From positions 1 to 64,000 of the forward strand of contig ARYC01016986.1 of assembly GCA_000711775.1 (NCBI GenBank): a stretch of 64,000 nucleotides of DNA, read 5' to 3'. Positions within the stretch are counted from its first letter, which is position 1. Each line of letters opens with the position of its first letter. The translations under genes and the position numbers were made by a program. Shown here one piece after another: positions 11,838-22,504 of the stretch. This stretch comes from Oxytricha trifallax. Taxonomy: Eukaryota; Ciliophora; Spirotrichea; Sporadotrichida; Oxytrichidae. The notes under the pieces are model-generated. The model did no database searches and had not been told where the DNA came from. It saw only the letters and a program-made list of their open reading frames with translations.

Positions 11838-13924
11838 TCATTGCTATTCAGTATTAATTATCTCTTCTGTCTTAATTTTTAATTCTTCTTTTGGTAATTC
11901 TTACTATTCATTTTAGATATTTTTAATTTAAGATTCTTCTTGATTTCTTTGCTCACTGCTTCTATTTTCTTGTTTTGTTGGATCCGCAATAGATTAGTAT
12001 TGCAAATTCTTTTCACCTTATTATGTAGAACCTGGTGGGTCAATCTGTTTTCCGGTCACTGGATCAATAGTAGTAGTAATGACTTTTGTACTGTTTGGTC
12101 CAATAACAGTGATGGTTTAAGTAATGGGTCCCTGGTTTTGATTAGCTTGCGCACCAGTTGTTTCAAGGGTCTTGGGCTTCTTTGGAGGTCGCCCTCTCTT
12201 GTTTCTCTCATCAACCATTGGGAAGATGATGTTCGTAGTGCCACCATAGGAAGGATTGGCTCCAATTAAGTTCAAATAATTGAGAGTTTGTTGGTGCAAG
12301 AGATTTGGATCCAAAGTTCCTTAAATAAAGTTACCGCCATCTAAGTTATTCTTTTGCTGGATCTTTGAAAGAGTACTCATTAATACTATAGTAATATTAA
12401 GGAAGGTATGTCTTACCATTTTAGATCTACTATTAAATGATTGATTCCTTAGCAGGCTTAGGCTATCCAAGTGGTTCTTCTTATTTTCTGCAGGGCTTCT
12501 CGCAGAACTCATGATTACAATAGTGCTTCTTTTTGCTCCATCCTTTACAGCATGGGCATGGTCTTGACATCACACCAACTACAATTATATTTTTTGTTAA
12601 GAATCATTAGTTAAGAAGTAATAAACTTTTCTTACTTGGCATTTCTACGTATCTTCTGAATTCTTTATGCATAGCTTTAAGTTCCTTCAGTCTCTTAATT
12701 TCCAAGTCTAATGCGTATATTTCTTACATCAGCACACTCTCATTTTGTTTCTAACATTTAAGATAAAAAGGAACTTCGTTACTTACAGTATAGATGCTAA
12801 CCCAGTTAAGGTGTTAAGGTAGCTAAATGCCTTTGTAGTATGAAAGATCCAGTGGTCTGTCCATGACGAAATCCTGCTTCTTTTTTCCTGATCTAGATTC
12901 ATTATTGTATAAATGTAAATACTCCAATTGGGTATGTCAAGAAATAATCAAAACTTCTCATTTCATAATATGTTATAAAATATTGTAGTCTCTCAAAATT
13001 TTCTCAAGTTCGGCATCTTCTCTTCTCATATCATAGGCATTTAAAATGATACATAAATAAAATTGATTGAAAATTAAGTGTAAATCTAACCCTCTATAGA
13101 TTATTTTAATTGTTGTCTTTATCTGAGTCAATTTCCTCATCAACTTCCTGTTCTGCATTTTTGCTGGGTCTCCCAACTTTTCTACCAGTTGAAGTAGCTT
13201 ATCCAGTACCTCTCTACTCCTGCCAAAACTGAGTCTCTTCGTCAACAACCTTTTCTTTTTGATCTCTCAGCTTTTTGTTCTGCTTATACTTTCGTTCCCT
13301 TTCGATATTTCTCAAGTGTTCTTCTTGCTACATTTAATAGCTATTCGGTTCTCCTCCTAGTTTTAGAACTTACTTGCCTTGAATTTTATCATCGGGATTA
13401 CCACTTGACTTCAAGTTTTAGTCTTAAAAATCATAAGCATCGTCCTCTTGAATGTTCTAGCCAGAGATGTTTTCAGAGTTAAGGCGTTGTTTGGCAATTC
13501 GTCTTTCCTTGCTGAACTTCCCATGTTTTGGAGGCCTTCCTCTTTCCCCTTTGACACGTTCCTCTCTGTCATGTTTTCTTGGTGCACCTCTTTTACCCTT
13601 TTCCTTCTTTCCTCGCTTATTAAGACTGCTACTACTAATTTTAGGGAGAGGTTGCTATGGTTATTATACGGTGGAATGTGTGGCTCTACGTTTTCCCAAT
13701 ACCCCTGCAGAACTGATCACTTTTTGATTCTGATCTCCTTTGCTCTAGTTTGAGGACTCATTCAAAATTAGACTTTCGCTACTGTTGTTACTATTGCTAC
13801 TTTGATTTGATTGCATACTGTCTTTTCTTCCCTGAATGGAGGCTGAATTTTCTTAATCTTGACCACTAGATGCTTTTGCACTTTTTTGCGCTTTTTTCTA
13901 TTTGTTCTTTAGTTTCCGCTTCAT
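11838..13924 (-). CDS. AT-hook protein with C-terminal Cys/His cluster
   Basis: Reverse-strand gene from ATG 13924 to TGA 11838. AT-hook-type motifs are seen in order: KRGAPRKH, RGRPPKHGK, VGRPSKN and, near the C-terminus, KRGRPPKKPK. A coiled region (YALDLEIKRLKELKAMHKEF) precedes a metal-binding-looking cluster, CPCCKGWSKKKHYCNHEFC followed by EKPC. The tail is Gln/Glu-rich. AT hooks bind the minor groove of AT-rich DNA, so a nuclear chromatin role is likely; the exact family is not recognised. Several short GT-AG introns (e.g. near 12.38, 12.6 and 12.77 kb), one pointer-flanked IES (12910-12987), and an unresolved insert near 13.03-13.11 kb interrupt it. Confidence 0.75.
12910..12987 (-). 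other. IES with 7-bp pointer TACAATA
   Basis: The reverse-strand coding run LEKILRDYN stops at an in-frame TGA within this 78-bp AT-rich insert. TACAATA occurs at both edges (forward-strand copies 12903-12909 and 12981-12987). Deleting one copy with the insert gives GAC TAC AAT AAT GAA TCT, continuing as RDYNNESRSGKKK in frame. Confidence 0.75.
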
Positions 13925-14135
13925 TTCAATAACTCTAAATCAATAATTATAAATTATAAACTTTGCTAATATCTTTGAGACTTTGCCATTATGTAAATAA
14001 ATTCAGATTTTTATATTGAAAGTGCAGCAATTTTCATAATAAAAGTGATTTGTATATTAAACAAGATGTTGGAATAATAAAGTCTTAACTATATGATAAA
14101 TATGAGGTTTATTATTTAATTTAATAGGAATCTAA

Positions 14136-14799
14136 ATGCCAAAGAAGAGTGTAAGACTTGTCATCATTATTCAATTTCATAACCATTTTTTCATCTTACC
14201 CTCATTTGCGCAAACTCACATACGATTATATAAAAAAGGGAAGCTTATAAGTGAATATAACAAGGAATTAAACAATATGAAGAGGGTTGTAGGAGTATTA
14301 TTAATAAAACGATGTTTTATAGTCTCAACCAAAGGCCGCAGCATCAACAGTGAAGAAGGGCACCCACGCCATTAGAAAGCACAAAGTGTGGAGCAACACC
14401 ACCTTCAGAAGACCCAAGACCTTGGCTCTTACCCGTAAACCCAAGTATTCAAGAAAGAGCGTTCAAAAGGAACAAACCTGGGACAAGTACGCCATCATCA
14501 AGTACCCAATCAGCACTGAGAGCGCCATCAAGACCATTGAAGACAACAATACATTCACTTAATTTCCACAAAGAATCACAAATACTCTGAATTCATATTT
14601 GCAATTTAATGAATTGGTGTTCATCGTTGACAGAAGAGCCAACAAGCCAATGATCAAGAAGGCCTGCAACGACCTCTATAACATCAAGGTTTCAAGAGTC
14701 AACACCCTCGTTAGACCAGACGGTCTCAAGAAGGCTTACGTCGTGCTTTCACCCGAGCAAGACGCCCTCGACATCGCCAACAAAATCGGAATTATGTGA
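14136..14799 (+). CDS. RPL23A: Ribosomal protein uL23 (RPL23A), split by two IESs
   Basis: The large-subunit ribosomal protein uL23/L23A, which binds 26S rRNA near the tunnel exit. Conserved segments: [50 protein letters not shown], and the C-terminus ANKIGIM before TGA 14797-14799. Two AT-rich inserts with direct repeats (14139-14328 and 14553-14612) break the frame; without them the product is 137 residues, normal for the family. Codons are GC-ending and few TAA/TAG occur, as expected of a highly expressed gene and unlike its neighbours. The start codon is separated from the body by the first IES: the first microsegment carries ATG plus the CCAAAG pointer. Confidence 0.93.
14139..14328 (+). 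other. IES 1 of RPL23A, pointer CCAAAG
   Basis: 190-bp AT-rich insert. CCAAAG is present at 14139-14144 and again at 14329-14334. Removing the insert with one copy joins ATG to CCAAAGGCCGCA, giving M-P-K-A-A-A and then the conserved body. No good GT donor sits at the left edge, so an intron is unlikely. Confidence 0.85.
14553..14612 (+). other. IES 2 of RPL23A, pointer ATT
   Basis: 60-bp insert between EDNNT and [11 protein letters not shown] at 14553-14555 repeats at 14613-14615. Deletion yields ACA TTG GTG TTC, exactly the ungapped family sequence. The insert has no GT..AG ends and is AT-rich. Confidence 0.87.
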
Positions 14800-15302
14800 G
14801 CTGCCCAAAGTCACAGAACAATCCCAGCAACTATCCTATGTTGTTTCTCTTAAAATTTCTCTCAATTGTTATTATATATTGATATATTTCCATTTATATG
14901 ATATTAAGCAATATTAAAGATTTCACATCGCGAGCACTCGACTAATAAACTATTAAAGTTTATTCTATTCAAATTTATCTTCATCAGTCTATTTATTTCT
15001 GCAACTCCTATAACATCTATAATAAGATGCGTTATTAAAAAAGTGTGTTCAATTATAAATTAAGAAAATTTAATTTTTAAAGGTCAATTTATCGTTAAAA
15101 TGAGAGATTTTTACAAATTTTATTTAAATAATATTTAATTGTTTATTAAAGCAGCAAAATTAACAATAAATGAACACATCTTAGTCAAAGTAGATTCAAT
15201 AGCAGTAACAGCAATATGAATTTATTTAATCATACTTTCAGTTTAAATTTTATTAAAGCAATTTACTTTATATAATTATAATTTTTTTTATATGAATAGT
15301 AT
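14800..15302. other. Intergenic, AT-rich
   Basis: The 3' flank of RPL23A and 5' flank of the next plus-strand gene. AT-rich with poly-T/A runs; no further gene or clear signal seen. Macronuclear chromosome ends (telomere addition sites) would be expected somewhere here but cannot be placed. Confidence 0.5.
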
Positions 15303-18300
15303 ATGCTGATGCAATAAAACCAAACATTCTCGACTTAATTCGAGGAAGCCCTCTAATATTCTCACAGATCGCAATCTAAGCAGAATCATCAAATTTAATC
15401 ATAGCAGATAATCTAGAATAACAAACTGCAACCTATTTCTACTAAATTAACAGAGTCTAATCACAAAAATTAACAAAAGTCGCAGTTATAAAATTGCTAG
15501 AATAAAAACTCAAGGTAAAATGCACAAAGTGATAAATCTAAAATTCTCTAATAATAGCTAAAATCAGTGTTGTAATAGAAAAAACTACTATCAACAAGAT
15601 TTGATAAGTTATCATTAAATTAAATAGTCTTAAATTTATACATGGGGAAAAAATTAATGCTTATTTATCTTAGAATTATTTTAAACCTGTGATTACAATT
15701 ATATCATCATCTCAAATTAGTAAAAGATAATCTTAATCAAATCATAAATTTAGTAACTCGTCAGTAATATCCCCGATACAAGATAAATCTCAGGGAATTA
15801 AACCTTTTTAATGCAGTAACTAAAATAAGAGAAATTCAATTGGATCTAACTAAGTTTTAACATAAAATTATAAATAGAACAGTTTAAGTAATTTAGGAGG
15901 GAAACAATAAAGCATTTAATATTAACAATCAATTGTAAACAATAAATTTTAAATTGCTCTTCAAGAGTTGGAATTGGTCGATAAAGTTAGCAACTACTCA
16001 AGTAATCGAAGTGGTAATTCTATTTAGGTTTATTAAAAAAGCTCATCAAGAGATAGAACTTAAAGAGACTAATCGCTATCTAAAAATACAATAAACATTA
16101 AAGAATAAAAAGAAGTAGTTGATTAACATAGATAAAATCTAGTTTCTCCATAAATCTAGGAAGTAGATGTGATTAAATTAAATCAATTTGGAGATTCAGA
16201 AAATATAAAAAGTAAAATTGCCAAACATTCTAAGAACTTGAATAGCAGCTCTCTAATGGTTGATAAATTCATTGAGAGAGCACTTTAAAGATACAAAAGC
16301 CAGGATCAAAATGATGGCAAGACCTCATAGATGAAATCAAGATAGAGCGCCATCAAAGCACTTTAAGAAAACCTTTCTTGTGTATAGTCTTCAGATAGTC
16401 AATACTAATCCTAAAATAATGAAACTTAAGTTTTTAGAGATATCGATACAAATACCATGAGCTTTTAAAACTCTTAAAACTCAAATTAAAAGTCATAGAC
16501 TCAAGTGGCAAGAAAAAAAGAAAATAATGACAAAATTAATATAAGAAAGAGTTGCAGTAAATCAATCGAAGAATCCAAAAAGAGATTGAACTAAATCATT
16601 ACTAATAGCAACACTCTTAAAAATTATAGCTCTTTAAAAAGTAAGAATTATACACCGTAGTAAGTTAATTTGACTTCTCTAACCTAAAATTACAATCATT
16701 CAAATTCTAATATAAAAGCTGATTAAAGTTGGAATACGCTAAAATCGACAAGAGAAGTTAGTGATTTTAATTTGAATCTTCCAAACAAATCATAAAAGAA
16801 TATATCAATCTCTAATGTAGAAAATAAAACTAACCACTTTGATATTTAAGATCTTTAAGACTTGCAGCATAATTAAATTCTGAAAACAAAATGTTAAAAG
16901 TAAATTCCAACATTTTAATCTCACTAAAAATCTAAATCTCTTTACCAAAAGTTTGAATAGTCATCTAAGTGCAATATAAAGAGTAGGACCAGAAAAAGCT
17001 TAGATATTTCAAGTTAGGCTTCAATCAAAACAGTTTTTCATCATAAAAACTCCATGTCTTAACTTTCTAACAACAACAAATCTCAGCATACAATAGTTCA
17101 TAAATCTCAATCCATTTCTTCTATCAAAGATTTAAGAAATCATTCTTAATCTAATTCTGAAACACGTTTCCTTCTGAAGACTCCAGATCAAAACATTCTA
17201 TCTTAACTGATGACGAATAGATCAAGGCTTCTTGAAATATCTCCAATAAGTATTGAAAGTTTAAAGTAGTAACTTAAACTAGTTCAACTAAAAATTAACT
17301 CCTACTGCAAGGAAATCAGCATTAATTTAATCAAGGAATTCATGAAGTATTAGAAAACTCCACCCTCTAAAACTGGCTTCAAAGCTGCGAGATGCATCTG
17401 TTTGCTCCTGAATGCATTTTATGGATATAGCCAGTTTAAAGAATCTGAATTTAAACAATGGGAGGAAATTATACATTTCTTTGAGTTTAGGTTTGGAATG
17501 ATTATGTAAGATTTAGAGAATCTAAGAGTGAAATGTGAGACTCATAAGTATAACTATAACAAGGAACTTATTGAAATATTAAAAACTAAAGTTTTAGGCA
17601 TCAAACACTTAGATGCATAAAATTATGTTCACGAGTTCTCACCTAAATCCAAGAATATAGTTTACAAATCGGTATTTTGCTATGCATACTATTTATTGAT
17701 CTACTTAAACCTTAAATAAAGTTATGATAAGCAAAGAGACTTGACTTCTAGATCTAATTCCCCTTACACCGTGTTTAATGATAATCATTCTAACAAATTA
17801 AGTTAAAGAAATTAACTTCAAGGCCATTAGAAATAGTACAATTCACTAGAGCTACCCCTTTAGTAAAATAGTAAGCTGATATTTGACTCTGATAAAAAGG
17901 ATAATGTTGCAAATTAAATTCTTAAGACAATTAATAGAGTGCTTGATAAGAAACTTTTAAAAGGCAAAAACATAGGTCAGTAATAAGTCAGATAAGAGCC
18001 CTCTCAAATAACCAAAAATTCAAAGAGATCTTCAAAAAGAAATTCAGTTGACATTAATGACTCTCATCCCCTTACTCAAGTAATTATTGAAGAGAAAACT
18101 TAAAAATCTCAAAGTACCCTACTTGACTTTTTCTTTTTACTTTTTAAATTTTAAATGTCTACTACTTGACATCCCATTAGATTAGTTTGAATTAGAAAAC
18201 TTTGAAGCTTTGAACTTAACTTAAAATATAGATTCAATTGATAACAGAATAACTCTCTTAAGTGGTGATAAAAGTCTATAGAACATAAATAATTGCCAAT

Positions 18301-19325
18301 CAATTTATCAATCTATAACTTAGAATCTTGAGAAACTAGATTATTTGGACTAAGAAAGTATTGATTTTAGAATGAGGCCGGTAAGATTAGGGAAGAAATC
18401 AAGAGCATACCAATTAAACTTAGATTAAGATTAATCAAATGATTAGAGTAACAACTTAAAATACTAAGAAGAATTTGAGTAGTCAGAGATAAACTGCATA
18501 GACAAACAATTAGCAACAACTTTGAAGTAAAACATTGAACAATTAGGCAACAATTCATAAATCAAAGTTGAGGACTTACTCTAGAGAGTAAAGTAGAACT
18601 CAATCAGTTATGATGAAACACCCTCAACTGTATTTGTGAGCAGTAAGAAAAGACTCTCAATGGTGATGTAAAGTAACAGCAAATTATAAAGCTTAGAGAC
18701 AAATAGAAACCAGACTCAAAGTGTAGAAAGAATAGTTGAGGAATTTAAACTCCCAGAAATACATGACACTATGGAAGATACATTCTCAGGAACTGTTGTT
18801 ACACTCAGAGCAAGAAAAGTGGCTCAAGTAAATCCAGTATATAATTAAGAAGAAATTAATCTTGATTCAGAAAGAGACAGCATAATTAAATTGTTGAAAG
18901 AACGCAGAGAATCTTCAAATGAAAGGTAGAGAGGCACTGATTTGGAAAGGAAAACTTTAGAAACTATTAAGAACTTAATCAAGAAACATACTTAAGGAAC
19001 AAATAAAGTAGCAAGTTAGGTGGCTACTTATAATAATATCAATCAAGTTCTTGAGAAAACTTAATCTTAAACTTCAATTAGAAGTTAAAGTCAGGCGAAT
19101 TCTGATAATGAGCAAAGTTTCAGCAGTTAAGTTAGTAGTTAATTCAAAGAAATATAAACAAAGAAAAAGATTCCAAGTTAATATTCCAAGTTAAAATCCT
19201 ATAATCATAGCAGAATAAATAGCTTAAAAGCGACATCAAACCTTATTAATGACAAAATGAAGAACATTGATTTTGATAGAATAAGCAAAGCTGATAGACT
19301 AATTGCTCAATACTATAAACAATGA
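15303..19325 (+). CDS. Long Gln/Asn/Ser-rich protein, unrecognised
   Basis: With TAA/TAG as Gln a very long frame runs from about ATG 15303 to TGA 19323-19325. The first 600 residues are low-complexity Gln/Asn/Ser/Lys. A more ordered region near 17.37-17.75 kb contains ARCICLLLNAFYGYSQF, WEEIIHFFEFRFGMIMQDL and VYKSVFCYAYYLLIYLNL, suggesting a small helical domain. The C-terminal third is charged with coiled-coil character and ends ADRLIAQYYKQ. A pointer-flanked IES (18119-18161) interrupts it. One more frame change near 15.5-15.7 kb implies an intron or IES there. Function unknown. Confidence 0.7.
18119..18161 (+). other. IES with 9-bp pointer CTACTTGAC
   Basis: 43-bp, T-rich insert. CTACTTGAC occurs at 18119-18127 and 18162-18170. 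Without removal the frame meets a TGA at the second copy. With removal it reads ACC CTA CTT GAC ATC CCA and stays open for more than 380 codons to the natural stop. 43 bp is not a multiple of three, so excision is needed. Confidence 0.88.
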
Positions 19326-19412
19326 ATTGTTAAATTACTATGAATCTTATCATATTTAAGTTAAGAGAAGTATAGTTATAAAGAGTATTTTATGAAATTA
19401 AATTGATTTTAA

Positions 19413-20615
19413 TCAAGAAAGATTTAAAGTTTCGCATATAGTATTTTGCTCTTTTCTGCTCAAGTTTTTAATGACTCCAATTTGAGGTTTAAGCATCAAT
19501 ATGCAAGAACTGCCCATATAACTTTCTCCTAATTCATTTCCAACCCTATTAGAGCATAGGAAGTAACAAGGTTTTCTGTTTTTCTTATCATCCAAAATTG
19601 GTATTAATCTATTTGCCCAATAATTAATGGTTTCATTAGTAGCCTTTTAATCTGTAGGGTAAGAATTAGGATCAAGCCATGCACTAGAGAACACTATCAG
19701 TTAAACGTCATTATCTTTGTGAAAGTTAGCAAACTCCATCTTTTCAAAATCTGATTTGAACTCCCAAGGGTTAATATCCATACAAATCCCATGACCCACT
19801 TTAATAACATGATCTGACCTTGGAAGCTTCAAGTCCAAAGTATCAAAACCTGGACCTTCACTGGACCAAGTTTTATCTGTTTCATACAAGAAATGCTTTT
19901 TGTAACTTTTCACATAGTTTCCCTCTGGACTTATAACCATTTGTGAATTGTAAAGAGCACTTCCAATTTTCTCTGGATAACCGCAAAATACCCAACAATT
20001 TAATCTAATAATGGATGTTTTATATTATTTTAATATTACTTTAGAGCTTGCTTTTTACACCATTCATAAGTAGGGCCTTCACCAGCTACTTCACAATATG
20101 GTTCTATGTCAGCTTTATCTGTGAATTTGTATCCTGTAAAAACCATTTCACTTAAAATCAAGATATCAATGTTGTCCTTCAATTCATACTAAAATAGAAA
20201 TATTATAAGATCTGTTTTAAAATTATTACGAGATTATTATATTCCTTAAACCCAAAATTTTAGCAAAAACATTAAAAATTAAATTAAAAAATATTTAATA
20301 ATATCATAACTTTATTTTCATATTTACTATATAAAGATGCGTTGTTTCTTTTTATAATTCTTATAAAAAGATTTTTATTTAATCTTATTAAAATTAATAA
20401 TCTAATAATCTCAATATAATTTGTATCTATTGTGGCAATATTTTTCTTTATTTATAGCCAAGGGGTTTTAAACATCATAATTTATATAAATTCTTAAATT
20501 TTGGCATGCTTACGTCATCGAGGAGCTGATCGGCTTTCTTCATAGACTTTTAAATGTCCTTATGCACAGGATGCAATTACAATATCAATACTTTGGCTTT
20601 AATACCGCTTTCCAT
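19413..20615 (-). CDS. NTA1-like N-terminal amidase (nitrilase superfamily)
   Basis: Reverse-strand gene, ATG 20615 to TGA 19413. The nitrilase Glu-Lys-Cys triad is visible: Glu in ILILSEMVFTGYKF, Lys in YKKHFLYETDKTW and Cys in VGHGICMDINPWEF. The ICMDINPW form and the CGYPEKIG block fit the NTA1 family, which deamidates N-terminal Asn/Gln in the Arg/N-degron pathway. The ending SSCILMLKPQIGVIK is also amidase-like. It has a GT-AG intron of about 35 bp near 20.02 kb and an unusually long one (about 320 bp) after LLDD. The reading is otherwise continuous with TAA/TAG as Gln. Confidence 0.85.
20193..20512 (-). other. Long intron (possible IES inside intron)
   Basis: GTAAGC...TTTTAG joins LLDD to YELKDN in the NTA1-like gene. 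At about 320 bp it is many times longer than the other introns in this window (25-65 bp). An IES lodged within a short intron is a natural explanation. Confidence 0.5.
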
Positions 20616-20714
20616 TTCAATATTATTATTATTTATAAAATGTAAAATTTTAAATTATAGTATAATTTAATATAATTATCAAATTAACTATTATAACTTT
20701 TATATTAGATTGTT

Positions 20715-21350
20715 TCAATTTTTATTAAACTTTATGGTCATTCTGTCGCTGTTTTAACTTAGCTCATCTGAACCTCTACGGTAGCATATTTAATCAATCG
20801 TTAACTTCAAACATAGTGATATCATAATGCCTTTTAAATTTATAGTACTTGATTTATATTGATTAGAATTAAAAGAAATTGTAAGATTTTATTATTTAAA
20901 AAACCTATTGCTAATGAAACCATCATAGCAGCTGCAAGTTAAATTGTAGTAAATTTAAATTCTATTTCTTATCCTAAAAATCATTGAATTTAAACATGCA
21001 ATTGATATTATTTAAATTAAGTAAAAAAAAAACCATGATTTTTCTTAAGCTTCCTCTAAGAATGATTTCGTATAAATAAATTCATATTTAATTGCCTTTC
21101 TTAAAGCAAAAGTATAACTAATTTATCAAAATATTGTTAATTTTAACTTACTCTCATTGCATATTTCTCCAGCGTAGGGATATTTGCAAAAGCACATTCC
21201 ATCGATACACTGCCCATTTAAACTACACTTCGGTTCACAATCGTCAAAGTCTTAGCTTCCCAAAATGTTCGTTACAAGAAATGCAGACATAAAGTACAAT
21301 AATTTTATAGTATTTCTATTGAGTTATTGTGTCGATGAGTTTCTTTTCAT
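20715..21350 (-). CDS. Secreted/membrane protein with one EGF-like domain
   Basis: ATG at 21350 (reverse strand). A hydrophobic leader (KLLYFMSAFLVTNILG) precedes an EGF-like module: DDCEPKCSLNGQC, then IDGMCFCKYPYAGEIC, six cysteines in EGF spacing. After introns (donor GTAAGT near 21.15 kb) a hydrophobic AAMMVSLAIGF stretch could be a transmembrane helix, followed by a short polar tail ending at TGA 20715-20717. Exon joins after the EGF domain are uncertain. Probably a type I surface protein; no specific family recognised. Confidence 0.6.
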
Positions 21351-21511
21351 TACTATTTTTATAATTGTTTATTTTTTTTTTAGTTTTTATGCCTATAAAA
21401 ACATATTAAACTTATTGAAATATGTTTTAACTATTCAAAAATCGTGAGTAGATTTCACTTAGATAAAAAATAAAAATACTAGAGACTAATAAAATAATAG
21501 AAAAATTAAAC

Positions 21512-22374
21512 ATGAAATCTAAACTCTAAAAATTATTACCAGTCATTTGGATTTTATTAGCTCCTATTGCAAACTGTTATGACGTACAGGAAGCACCAAC
21601 TCATCATGTGAATGTAGATGAGCACTTGACTTTTGACTATAGATCTGCCTATATTGATATTGTACAACAGAAGAGAATATTGTAATAAATTAATTATTTA
21701 AAAATCTTCATTGTATTTTAGCAGATAATTAAACTAAATTCTAAATTTATAATAATTTTAGCAATAATCTTCGATATTGAGAGTAAAGATATAGATGTAT
21801 AAAAATGGAAGGATAACCCAGATCATAAAAATGGCTATTTTGTAGGATTTGGATTTCCTTTGATTAGTGATAATTAATTCCAGTATGACATGTTTATGTG
21901 CAGGTACAACTATCAAGGTCATGACGATTATCAATTCTATGGAGATTTCGATTGCGTTGACTCGATTTGGGAGTAAGGTGAGACTAAAAAATTAAGTATA
22001 TTTATGAATTATCTAGAGTAGATAAATCGAGAATAAGCAAATATTATATATTCTTGATATTATTAAAGACCTACGAAGAAGATAAGTACTAAGACAGTGC
22101 TTTTTTGGCAAATAATCCTGATATTTATCTTGACCTTGACTCTGGAAAACTATCTATAAAACTTTCAGTGATTAAAAAATACGAAGAGAGACCTGGACAT
22201 CAAGACATTAAAATTGAAGATGGTCAAGACTTGGATTTGATTATCATTTACGGAGATTTAGTAGATGGTAAGCCAAATTTGAAAGAAGGTCAAAGTACCA
22301 GGAATAAAGTCACTATTAAGTTAGATCCACTAGAGGGAATTATACAAGAAGTCAAGATGAAGTATGAATTGTGA
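21512..22374 (+). CDS. Secreted protein, possibly DOMON-like fold
   Basis: ATG 21512 starts a signal peptide (LLPVIWILLAPIANC). The mature part includes KWKDNPDHKNGYFVGFGFPL and DMFMCRYNYQGHDDYQFYG, reminiscent of the GYF..GFG / DMF pattern of DOMON domains; this is tentative. The C-terminal part is open from 22075 to TGA 22372-22374 (DLDLIIIYGDLVDG). Two or more short introns occur between 21.68 and 22.08 kb. Divergently placed to the EGF-domain gene, about 160 bp apart, so the two may share a promoter region. Confidence 0.6.
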
Positions 22375-22504
22375 AATTAAAAAGTGAAAGAGTTTATTTA
22401 AATTTATTAATAGCATTAGAGTTTAATCTCATTATTATATTATTGAATTACTTCGACATTCTTAATTATAAAAAGTAATCTAATTTAAAACTTTTATATA
22501 AAAA

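Noticed and set aside
12056-12314. Minus-strand ORFs in two frames plus a 109-aa plus-strand ORF
   Set aside because: Only the minus frame with KRGRPPKKPK and DPVTGKQIDPPG is coding; the other minus frame and the plus ORF are shadows.
13330-13380. GTAAGT..TGTAG as an intron in the AT-hook gene
   Set aside because: The frame is open straight through with TAA/TAG as Gln and splicing would break it.
13448-13753. 101-aa and overlapping 86-aa plus-strand ORFs
   Set aside because: Antisense of the AT-hook exon; the minus strand has AT-hook motifs and a coherent frame, so these are shadows.
18121-18170. Intron explanation for the 43-bp insert
   Set aside because: No GT..AG ends at the edges, whereas the flanking 9-bp direct repeats are exact.
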